Shown here: positions 1-5,806 of the stretch, piece after piece
How the letters are laid out: each line of letters starts with the position of its first letter
How positions within the stretch are numbered: the stretch's first letter is position 1
Source: Cyanobacteria bacterium UBA8156
Lineage (GTDB): Bacteria; Cyanobacteriota; Cyanobacteriia; Pseudanabaenales; Pseudanabaenaceae
Assembly: GCA_003456125.1 (NCBI GenBank)
Contig: DMPD01000144.1
Span: 1 to 15,056, forward strand
Reading direction: 5' to 3'
DNA: 15,056 nucleotides
Notes under the pieces: generated by a model
Told to the model about the DNA's origin: nothing
Database searches by the model: none
The model's input: only the letters and a program-made list of their open reading frames with translations
Made by a program: the position numbers and the translations under genes

Positions 1-375
1 GATCGCCATGGGCACCTCTGTGCGGGGACTTCGACGGGGGGCCGGGGCTTTGAACGGGTGGGGCGGGTGAGCGATTCGGCAACGCCGACGGGTAACTATG
101 CCACTTCCCTGGCGGCGGTGAGCTGTACGGGGGTGGGGGAAGATATTCTCGATGAGGGTTTGGCGGTACGGATTGTGGTGCGGGTGACGGATGGTCTCTC
201 TCTTCACGAGGCGTTCGATCGCTCGTTTGCGGAGGCAAGGGCCCGTAACCGCGATTTTGGCGCGATTGGTCTGGATGCGACGGGGGCGATCGCCTGGGGC
301 AAGTCCTGTCCGGTGCTGTTTGCGGCGTTTCACGATGGGACGACGCTGGGGGATACGCTGGATTTGCCACTATGA
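1..375 (+). CDS. Isoaspartyl peptidase / plant-type L-asparaginase, C-terminal part (5' truncated by window)
   Basis: The frame is open from base 1 and ends at TGA 373-375, giving the last 124 residues. The family is an N-terminal nucleophile (Ntn) hydrolase that hydrolyses beta-aspartyl dipeptides and asparagine. It matures by self-cleavage before a catalytic Thr, which must lie just upstream of this window. Visible family motifs are GTSTGG (residues 10-15 of the fragment), GRVSDS with the substrate-binding Arg, and SCTGVGED with the Thr and Gly that contact the substrate. In cyanobacteria such enzymes can act on beta-aspartyl-arginine from cyanophycin, but nothing here shows that this one does. 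The stop overlaps the queC start (ATGA), so the two genes are probably translated together. The family is clear; the exact substrate is not. Confidence 0.85.
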   Translation, partial: DRHGHLCAGTSTGGRGFERVGRVSDSATPTGNYATSLAAVSCTGVGEDILDEGLAVRIVVRVTDGLSLHEAFDRSFAEARARNRDFGAIGLDATGAIAWGKSCPVLFAAFHDGTTLGDTLDLPL

Positions 376-1088
376 AGAAGGCGGTGGTTCTGCTGTCGGG
401 GGGTCTGGATTCGGCTACAGTGGCGGCCCAGGCTCTGACCGACGGTTTTGAGGTGTTGGCTTTGTCGTTTCGCTATGGCCAGCGCCATGTGCGGGAGTTG
501 CGGGCGGCGCGCACGGTGGCGAAGGTTTTGGGGATTGCCGAACATTTCATTGTGGATGTGCGGCTGAATGCCTGGGGGGGATCGGCATTGACGGATGAGG
601 CGATCGCGGTGCCCACGGAAGGGGTGCAGTCAGGTACGATCCCGGTCACCTATGTGCCGGGCCGCAATACGGTGTTTATTGCCCTGGCCCTCTCGCTGGC
701 GGAGGCGCGGGGGGCGGAGTCTATCTATCTGGGGATCAATGCGGTGGATTATTCGGGCTATCCCGATTGCCGCCCGGAGTATTTGGTGGCGTTTCAACAC
801 CTGGCGGCTCTGTCCTCGAAAACCGGCGTTGAAGGCCATCCCCCCCGCCTGGTCGCGCCCCTGATTACGGATACGAAGGTGGATATTGTGCGCCGGGCGA
901 TCGCCTTGGGGGTGCCCATTGCCCAAACCCGTTCGTGCTATCAGGATGCGGAGTTGCCCTGTGGGCTGTGCGATGCTTGCCGGATTCGCGATCGCGCGTT
1001 GCTGGAGGCGGGATACCCAGAGTTGGCGACGCCGGTACACGTGAACTCCAACGGACGGACTCGTAGGATTTGTTTGGCGAAACCATAG
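372..1088 (+). CDS. queC: 7-cyano-7-deazaguanine (preQ0) synthase QueC
   Basis: This 238-residue protein is complete and of normal length for the family. QueC uses ATP and ammonia to convert 7-carboxy-7-deazaguanine to preQ0, the last step before queuosine-specific chemistry in the cytoplasm. The N-terminal PP-loop SGGLDS is at residues 9-14. Four cysteines for the structural zinc are at 189, 197, 200 and 203 ([16 protein letters not shown]). The substrate-region signature VPGRNT is at 95-100. The ATG at 372 overlaps the upstream stop by 4 bp, indicating translational coupling with the asparaginase-like gene. No queD, queE or queF is visible nearby, so the rest of the pathway is elsewhere. 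Identification is firm. Confidence 0.97.
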   Translation: MKKAVVLLSGGLDSATVAAQALTDGFEVLALSFRYGQRHVRELRAARTVAKVLGIAEHFIVDVRLNAWGGSALTDEAIAVPTEGVQSGTIPVTYVPGRNTVFIALALSLAEARGAESIYLGINAVDYSGYPDCRPEYLVAFQHLAALSSKTGVEGHPPRLVAPLITDTKVDIVRRAIALGVPIAQTRSCYQDAELPCGLCDACRIRDRALLEAGYPELATPVHVNSNGRTRRICLAKP

Positions 1089-1110
1089 GACATTTTGCTG
1101 GATTGGGAGA

Positions 1111-1156
1111 GGTTGGCCCTCACCCCAACCCCTCTCCCAGAACAGGAGAGGGGGGT
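1111..1156. repeat. GC-rich hairpin repeat between convergent genes
   Basis: The sequence CCCCTCTCC (about 1129-1137) pairs perfectly with GGAGAGGGG (about 1145-1153) around a 7-base loop. Just before it stands a CCCTCACCCCAAC stretch. This layout resembles a repeat family often seen dispersed in intergenic regions of cyanobacteria; that comparison is from memory. The hairpin lies between the 3' ends of queC (+) and mysC (-), so it may end transcription from both sides. There is no clear T-run on either strand, so classical intrinsic termination is only a possibility. Coordinates may be off by one base. Confidence 0.55.
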
Positions 1157-1158
1157 AG

Positions 1159-1182
1159 AACGCGCCATCTAACGCGCCATCT
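1159..1182. repeat. Perfect tandem duplication of a 12-bp unit
   Basis: The unit AACGCGCCATCT occurs twice head to tail (1159-1170 and 1171-1182), directly beside the GC-rich hairpin and 18 bp from the mysC stop. It looks like a slippage product or the remnant of a short repeat. No function can be assigned. Confidence 0.7.
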
Positions 1183-1200
1183 ACGGAGACGGGGCTTCGG

Positions 1201-2475
1201 CTAGTCCCCGCCGATTTCGACCAGTTTGCCAATGTTGAAATCGATGCGTACCCAGTCTTTGCCTTGCAAGATGCTGCGTACCAGGAGGCGGCCAATCTGG
1301 ATGTAGGGCACGATTAGAAATGGCAAGGGGTCATCACTGCTCCACAGGGCTTCTTTGCCCCGTAGGATGCGCCCCCAGGCAGCCCCGTCGCCGGTGACCC
1401 CTCGCCACAGTTCGTGCATCAACCAGTACACGGGTTTGCTGGAGGGGAAGGGTTCGATGCGGCTCTCACCGCTTTCAAAATAGGCTTTGGCTACGTCGGG
1501 ATGGTTGTAAAAGGTGGCGATCGCCGAATGGGTGCGCGGATTGCATTCGATGGGATAAATTTCTCCTTCAGCGGTCTCGATGACATCTAGGGAAATTTGC
1601 CCGGTATAGTTCAGGGCAGCTACGAACCGGGCTACCCAATCCCGAATTTCCGGTTTGTCTACGGCTTGGTAGTTGACCTGAAAGGGGGAAGAGGGACAAC
1701 ACACATGCAACCGGATGCGCCCATCCCGCACGGTGCTGTGGGTACAGTACTCCTGACCGGCGATGAATTCCTGCATGACCCAAGGGTTGGTCGGTGAGAT
1801 GCCCAAACCATCGACATAGGCAGCCATGTCCGGACAGGGCAGTTTGCGCAGGTCTAGGCGGGCGACGGCATCGTAGCGCAGGCGCTTCAGGATGTAGGGA
1901 CGGGGAGCCGCGCCAAAGTCAAAGTCCAGGACTTGCCGGGGATCGGTGATGCGAAACACGTTGGGAGCTGCCAACCCCAAGACCCGCGCCCGTTCGCAAA
2001 AGGCAAATTTATCGTCCAACAGGGCGACGATTTCGGGGGTGCCGTGCACCATGGGACAGGGCAGCTTGGCAGCCGCTTGGGCATCGTAGATACTGGCGAC
2101 AGGACTGGCGACGGGCACCACCCAACTCACCTGCTCTTGGGTACAAATGTCCGCCAGAGCTTGAGCATAGGCGGTCGGGTCGGCTTCCGGCACCGGTAAC
2201 GGCACAAATCGGGACACCGCCCGGGAAAACCGGTGCCCCGACCATCGGTATTTGGGGATTTCCGCCAAAATCACCCGGTACCCAGCACGGGCAAAAGCCC
2301 GCGCCAACTGCAGGGCTTTGGTCATTTTCCCCCCGGTCACCAAAACCGTGGGCCCGGTTGACGGCCCCCGTTTTCCCCAAGTCGCCAGCCAGATTACGAG
2401 CGTCGGCACGGCTACGAAAGGAAACACTAGGGCCAACAACAGCAGGGCCCCTGCACTTTTCAGCGCGCCCTTCAT
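1201..2475 (-). CDS. mysC: ATP-grasp ligase MysC (4-deoxygadusol:glycine ligase, mycosporine-glycine synthase)
   Basis: This is a 424-residue protein. MysC joins glycine to 4-deoxygadusol using ATP, giving mycosporine-glycine, a UV-absorbing sunscreen. Residues 8-32 form a strongly hydrophobic N-terminal segment, a likely membrane anchor as in other MysC proteins. The ATP-grasp core follows: a substrate/ATP Lys in ILKR (K197), MQEFIAGQEY (E236, E242), SLDVIE (D297) and the metal-binding IECNPRTHS (E310, N312). Its ATG lies inside the mysB stop (ATGA, 2472-2475) with no clear Shine-Dalgarno of its own, so coupled translation is likely. The match to MysC is strong both from motifs and from being third in a mysA-mysB-mysC series. 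No D-Ala-D-Ala-ligase-like mysD follows. Confidence 0.93.
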   Translation of the reverse strand: MKGALKSAGALLLLALVFPFVAVPTLVIWLATWGKRGPSTGPTVLVTGGKMTKALQLARAFARAGYRVILAEIPKYRWSGHRFSRAVSRFVPLPVPEADPTAYAQALADICTQEQVSWVVPVASPVASIYDAQAAAKLPCPMVHGTPEIVALLDDKFAFCERARVLGLAAPNVFRITDPRQVLDFDFGAAPRPYILKRLRYDAVARLDLRKLPCPDMAAYVDGLGISPTNPWVMQEFIAGQEYCTHSTVRDGRIRLHVCCPSSPFQVNYQAVDKPEIRDWVARFVAALNYTGQISLDVIETAEGEIYPIECNPRTHSAIATFYNHPDVAKAYFESGESRIEPFPSSKPVYWLMHELWRGVTGDGAAWGRILRGKEALWSSDDPLPFLIVPYIQIGRLLVRSILQGKDWVRIDFNIGKLVEIGGD

Positions 2476-3266
2476 CGGCGGTAGGCTAGGGTTAAACCGT
2501 CCCGCACCGACAACAGCACGCTGTGCAGGCGATCGTCGGCGGCGATCGCCCGGTTGAAGGCCGCGATCGCTTCGCCGTTGGGGGAGGGATGGGGCAAGTA
2601 CACCTCCCCTTGGTACAGGGTGTTGTCGGCGCAGAGCAGTCCCCCTACGGCCAACAAGTTCCCGTCGAGGGCCCGCCGGTAGTACTCGATGTATTCTTTT
2701 TTGTCGGCATCCAAGAAGATCAGATCAAAGGTCTGCCCTTCCTCAACCAGGCGATCGAGGGTAGCCAGGGCCGGGCCCACCGCAATCTGCACTTTGTGGC
2801 CATGGGGCGATGGCTCCAAATGGCGGCGGGCAAAATCGGCGGCGTAGGGGTCTACTTCACAGGTGAGCAGCTCCCCGTCCTCCGGCAACCCCTCCGCCAT
2901 GGCCAGGGCCGAATACCCCACAAATGTACCAACCTCCAGAACCCGCTTCGCTTTCGTCAATCGCACCAACAGTTGCAGGGTCTGCCCTTCCACATGGCCC
3001 GACAACATCTCCCGCTCCAAACGGCGGGTGGTGGTGCCTTCCCCGTACCGACCTTCCCAATCCTCGGCGATCGCCGCTGCCGCCAACGTTTGCAAGGCCG
3101 CCGATTCGGGGGCAGTACAGGCCCGCAAATACGGTTCCAGTCCCGCCGCGAGGACGAGGGCTTCCTGAAACCCTCCCTGCAGTTCGGCGGGAATCTGGGG
3201 CGCGAGGTTCGTCAACCGCTGCACCAGCAATCCCAGGGGCGCAATGGGCCGCAATCCGGTTTCCAT
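2472..3266 (-). CDS. mysB: SAM-dependent O-methyltransferase MysB (forms 4-deoxygadusol)
   Basis: The 264-residue protein belongs to the CCoAOMT/COMT class of metal-dependent O-methyltransferases. In the mycosporine pathway MysB methylates desmethyl-4-deoxygadusol to 4-deoxygadusol. The SAM-binding motif VLEVGTFVGYSAL is at residues 109-121. The acidic strand DLIFLDADKKEY is at 181-192, and CADNTL is at 212-217. D186, D214 and N215 match the divalent metal ligands of this class. I chose the ATG at 3266 (METGLRP) because it overlaps the mysA stop as TAATG and gives a length near that of known MysB proteins; the open frame runs further upstream only as a shadow of mysA. Order and overlap place it in one transcript with mysA and mysC. 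Confidence 0.92.
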   Translation of the reverse strand: METGLRPIAPLGLLVQRLTNLAPQIPAELQGGFQEALVLAAGLEPYLRACTAPESAALQTLAAAAIAEDWEGRYGEGTTTRRLEREMLSGHVEGQTLQLLVRLTKAKRVLEVGTFVGYSALAMAEGLPEDGELLTCEVDPYAADFARRHLEPSPHGHKVQIAVGPALATLDRLVEEGQTFDLIFLDADKKEYIEYYRRALDGNLLAVGGLLCADNTLYQGEVYLPHPSPNGEAIAAFNRAIAADDRLHSVLLSVRDGLTLAYRR

Positions 3267-4591
3267 TAGGCCAACCCCAAGTCGCTGAGGTACATTTCGT
3301 GGCCGGCTCCCCCGTCGGCAAATTGCTCGCAGTAATCCCGATGGGCGCCGATCGCCTGTTCGAGCAAAGCCAGCGGCACCTCCTGGGCATAATCGCAGGC
3401 ACCGATGCCGGTGGGCAAGGGGGCCCACAGCCCACCGTCGCCGCGCTTGCGCCGCATGTTTTTCTGTCCTTCGGCCATCAGTTCCAGGTCGGTCAAAATC
3501 GGATGGTACACAGACAAACCCACCGCCCGGCACAGGTTCACGATGCGATCGCGATCGCCCAGCGACAACCACCCCATCTCTACGGCCAAGGTTGCACCAA
3601 AGGCCATGCCAATGCTGACGGCGTGGCCGTGCATCAGTTTGGCCGCCGGCTCAAACCGGGGACTCCAGGTGTGGCCGTAGGCATGGGGCCGATCCTGGTA
3701 GGTCTCAAACATGTTCGTGCCTTCGTGCTTCATATAGGCATACAACGCCCGGTAAATCACCTCGTCGGCGATCGCCCCCAGGGATTCCGACCCCTCTAGG
3801 GTGGCAAAGTGGCTGACCACCAGGGCCGGCCCATGCTCTTCCATCAACGCAAATAGGGTGGGGTCGTCCGTCACCGCCATCTTGATAATCTCCGCCACGC
3901 CGTTGCGGACATGGCCCGTCGCCAAGGTTCGGAAAAAGCGGCGATCGACCAAGGTCAACACCGGGGGATGGTAAGAACCCAAGCTGTTCTTGAACTGACT
4001 GCCGTTGGTGCAGGTGCGGGGGGAGGGCCCGGCATCGATCGCCGAAACCACCGTGGTGCCCACCATGACGTAGGGAGTACGTCGGTGGTGCAAAGCGCAG
4101 GCTAGACCAGCCACATCGCTCAAAACGCCCCCACCCACCACCAACACCGGCTCATTCCGGGACACATCACAACCGTCTTTCCCCAGAAATTTTAGAATCG
4201 TCAGCACCGTATCCGGGGTTTTGTCCGTTTCCCAAGCGCGGCACACATATTCGTTGAGGGCAATGTCGTAATGGGCAAAGTAGGCCTGCATCTCAGCCCC
4301 GTACAGTTCGGCAACGGTCGCATCCACCACGGCCACACACCGGCCTCGCGCCCGATACAGTTCCGCCAGGGTGGGATTGCCCACCTCGAATACACCATCG
4401 ACCAATTTCACCGTGGCTTCAAGGGTGTAGGTCGCCTGCACGCAAAAAGAGCGGTTGTCTGCCCCCGCCACAATTTCCCCAGACCCGTCGTACCACGCCG
4501 ACGTGCGGTACTGCTCCGCATGCTTTTCCCGGCCAATCGAGCGCCGCTGCGCCGGCATTTCTCGCCGTGTCGGTAGCACTTCTTGAACCAT
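3266..4591 (-). CDS. mysA: MysA-like sugar phosphate cyclase (desmethyl-4-deoxygadusol synthase family, divergent)
   Basis: From the ATG at 4591 this is 441 residues, somewhat longer than the roughly 410 of well-known cyanobacterial homologues. The family resembles 3-dehydroquinate synthase and cyclises sedoheptulose 7-phosphate using NAD and a metal. Visible are GGGVLSD (NAD-binding, 153-159), metal ligands E234 (VAEIIK), H307 (YGHTWSP) and H321 (MHGHAV), and the KN pair at 201-202. The loop after IDA reads GPSPRTCTN (188-196), so Arg192 stands where relatives carry Lys. The usual PNL segment is GTNMF (291-295). The start is supported by AAAGGGG upstream; ATG 4558 (430 residues) is an alternative. 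Residues 1-50 are charged and not family-like. The role in mycosporine synthesis is inferred mainly from the adjoining mysB and mysC; a different C7-cyclitol product is possible. Confidence 0.85.
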   Translation of the reverse strand: MVQEVLPTRREMPAQRRSIGREKHAEQYRTSAWYDGSGEIVAGADNRSFCVQATYTLEATVKLVDGVFEVGNPTLAELYRARGRCVAVVDATVAELYGAEMQAYFAHYDIALNEYVCRAWETDKTPDTVLTILKFLGKDGCDVSRNEPVLVVGGGVLSDVAGLACALHHRRTPYVMVGTTVVSAIDAGPSPRTCTNGSQFKNSLGSYHPPVLTLVDRRFFRTLATGHVRNGVAEIIKMAVTDDPTLFALMEEHGPALVVSHFATLEGSESLGAIADEVIYRALYAYMKHEGTNMFETYQDRPHAYGHTWSPRFEPAAKLMHGHAVSIGMAFGATLAVEMGWLSLGDRDRIVNLCRAVGLSVYHPILTDLELMAEGQKNMRRKRGDGGLWAPLPTGIGACDYAQEVPLALLEQAIGAHRDYCEQFADGGAGHEMYLSDLGLA

Positions 4592-4652
4592 GTAGACCCC
4601 TTTGGTTGACGGCCGCTCCCAGTGCAGTTTGTGCCCCAGGAGACTGCCGGCC

Positions 4653-4682
4653 ACCATACCAAACCCAAGCCCCTCTTGTAAA
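4653..4682 (-). promoter_or_regulatory. Possible sigma-70-type promoter for mysABC
   Basis: On the minus strand, TTTACA (4682-4677) is followed after 18 bp by TATGGT (4658-4653). This would start RNA near 4645, about 55 bases before the mysA ATG, within the 119-bp gap after the DUF721 gene. The -10 matches the consensus only 4 of 6, so this is tentative. The mys genes may instead be read from an upstream promoter. Confidence 0.25.
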
Positions 4683-4710
4683 GTTTTGTAAATATACCTA
4701 TGCCCAATGC

Positions 4711-5238
4711 CTAGGCCCAGTCGGTACGGATACAGAACCGGCAGCAGCCCCACCGTGCCAGGTCGCTTTGGGTGGTCGGTCGCCGACAGCGGGGGCATTT
4801 CACCGCTTGCTGGGTCTGCTGTCGCCGCAGTTGCTCCCAACGGGCAAAGGCCTCTCCAGGGGTAGTCGGTGCGGGCAACAAGGGCTGAGGAGAAGACCGC
4901 GGGGGCAAGGCTGGGTCGGCGGCCCGAGTCCCAGTCCGCACCTCTGGCCGCCATCGGGCCGTCGAAAACCGCAGGTCGAGGAGGGGTTCCTCAAGGTGGG
5001 CATTGAGCTTGGCTAAGATGCGCGATCGCTCGAAGGTGAGGGCTTGGGCCCAGACCCCCCCGGCCGTCGCCACCTCCAGCACCTGACGCCGAATGGCGAT
5101 CGGACGGGTATGGCGGACAACTTCCGGGCCCACGGCACTCGACCACAGGGCCAAAACCTTCAAAAATCGATGTTGCAACCGCCAGGCTGACCCCTGCTGC
5201 AGGTTTTCGACAATGGCTCCCAGTCCCGTCAGTGCCAT
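4711..5238 (-). CDS. DUF721 (DciA-like) protein with C-terminal zinc ribbon
   Basis: The protein has 175 residues. Residues about 1-80 carry the DUF721 pattern, including LWSSAVGPEVVRHTRPIAI and the ATAGGVWAQALTFERSRIL segment. DUF721 includes DciA, the predicted ancestral loader or partner of the replicative helicase DnaB. The middle (about 95-135) is rich in Pro, Arg and Ala and probably disordered. The C-terminus holds CPRC at 148-151 and CCRFC at 165-169, a likely zinc ribbon; as I recall it, cyanobacterial DUF721 proteins often have this ending. Its ATG is 2 bp after the stop of the preceding ORF, so the two are likely cotranscribed. A role in DNA replication is a family-level inference. 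The gene has no obvious link to mycosporine synthesis despite being upstream of mysA on the same strand. Confidence 0.8.
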   Translation of the reverse strand: MALTGLGAIVENLQQGSAWRLQHRFLKVLALWSSAVGPEVVRHTRPIAIRRQVLEVATAGGVWAQALTFERSRILAKLNAHLEEPLLDLRFSTARWRPEVRTGTRAADPALPPRSSPQPLLPAPTTPGEAFARWEQLRRQQTQQAVKCPRCRRPTTQSDLARWGCCRFCIRTDWA

Positions 5239-5240
5239 CG

Positions 5241-5585
5241 CTATTCCGGGTAGATTTCCACATCAATGGAGGTATCGGGAGGATAAACCGGATTGACCTC
5301 GTAATGTACCCGCAATTCTGGATTCGGGTTTTTGCGTTCCGCCTCCGCCACAAAGCGCCGGGCCTGCCACTCGCTCTCGAAACTGCCCAAACACCGCAAC
5401 GTGTCCTTGCGATGGCGCTCCAGATACATCCACACCTCCCAATGGCTGGGCGTAGGTACCGGCGGCACCCACACCTCTTCCGGTTCGGGAGAAGCGGGGA
5501 CGGTGGGTTCGCCCTGGGCCAAGCGCTCGATCGCCTCGCTCAGGGCCTGCACTTTCCCCGCAAACCCGCCAATTCTTGCTCCCAT
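5241..5585 (-). CDS. Hypothetical protein, downstream frame of a probably split gene
   Basis: This open frame gives 114 residues if begun at ATG 5585, but residues 1-10 (MGARIGGFAG) look like out-of-frame reading of the upstream gene. From KVQALSEAIERLAQ onward it continues the coiled-coil pattern begun in the other frame (REEWEQELAGL). Next come a proline-rich linker (about residues 30-46) and a compact domain containing HWEVWMYLERHRKD and SEWQARRFVAEAERKN. It ends in an acidic DVEIYPE tail. I do not recognise the domain. No plausible Shine-Dalgarno dictates ATG 5585. The most likely reading is the C-terminal two thirds of one roughly 175-residue protein joined at the slippery site 5552-5558. 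The stop is 2 bp before the DUF721 start. Confidence 0.6.
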   Translation of the reverse strand: MGARIGGFAGKVQALSEAIERLAQGEPTVPASPEPEEVWVPPVPTPSHWEVWMYLERHRKDTLRCLGSFESEWQARRFVAEAERKNPNPELRVHYEVNPVYPPDTSIDVEIYPE

Positions 5586-5767
5586 TCTTCCCGGGTCACA
5601 AATTCGGAATGGGTACGGACTCCGGCATGCCCCTCCAAAAATTGCTGGATGAGGGCAATCAGGGCCGCCGTGTTGCCCGTAAACCCCTGCTGCTGCTTCC
5701 AGTCCTCAAACTTGCGCCGCAAGGCAGCCGGCAAAATAAACGAAATGGGGCGATCGCCGTCGGTCAT
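5540..5767 (-). CDS. Small protein with possible ribbon-helix-helix domain, upstream frame of a probably split gene
   Basis: From ATG 5767 (MTDGDRP) this is 75 residues; a TTG at 5782 in frame would add five. The segment ISFILPAALRRKFEDWKQQQ followed by NTAALIALIQQFLEG has the strand plus two amphipathic helices of a ribbon-helix-helix-like DNA-binding or antitoxin-type protein, but this is only a shape resemblance. It then enters a charged coiled-coil stretch (TREEWEQELAGLRGK) and stops abruptly in CRP*. The heptads continue cleanly in the -1 frame, which argues that the stop is not the natural end. The ATG is preferred because a perfect TATAAT stands about 28 bp upstream. No toxin-antitoxin partner is obvious. 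Confidence 0.55.
   Translation of the reverse strand: MTDGDRPISFILPAALRRKFEDWKQQQGFTGNTAALIALIQQFLEGHAGVRTHSEFVTREEWEQELAGLRGKCRP
5552..5558 (-). other. -1 slippery heptamer G GGA AAG at the junction of two frames
   Basis: Read on the minus strand, the upstream frame passes cgg-gga-aag and meets TGA four codons later (stop at 5542-5540). Slipping back one base on GGGAAAG gives ggg-aaa-gtg-cag, exactly the downstream frame. The heptamer fits the X XXY YYZ rule for programmed -1 frameshifting. An equal explanation is loss of one G from the G4 run, by mutation or sequencing error. The sequence cannot distinguish these. Confidence 0.5.
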
Positions 5768-5794
5768 GCTGGCCCAATCCAAAGCACTGTTGCG

Positions 5795-5800
5795 ATTATA
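5795..5800 (-). promoter_or_regulatory. Consensus -10 element upstream of the small RHH-like gene
   Basis: The minus strand reads TATAAT exactly at 5800-5795, in the 39-bp gap between the DUF1501 stop (5807) and the ATG at 5767. Transcription would begin near 5788, leaving a leader of about 20 bases. No good -35 is found 16-18 bp upstream, where the sequence is G-rich. It may mark the start of the unit running through DUF721 and perhaps on to mysABC. Confidence 0.4.
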
Positions 5801-5806
5801 CCGGGT

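Noticed and set aside
4400..4412. Frameshift or pseudogene in mysA
   Set aside because: The frame is open from 4591 to 3266, with all metal ligands and the NAD loop in place. The differences from relatives are substitutions, not breaks.
4592..4954. Extension of mysA upstream to 4954 in the same frame
   Set aside because: It would overlap the zinc-ribbon end of DUF721. It shows no family resemblance, and a better start with AAAGGGG lies at 4591.
5540..5767. Reading the small RHH-like gene as the antitoxin of a toxin-antitoxin pair
   Set aside because: The downstream frame looks like a continuation of the same protein rather than a toxin, and no PIN, RelE or MazF-like features are visible.
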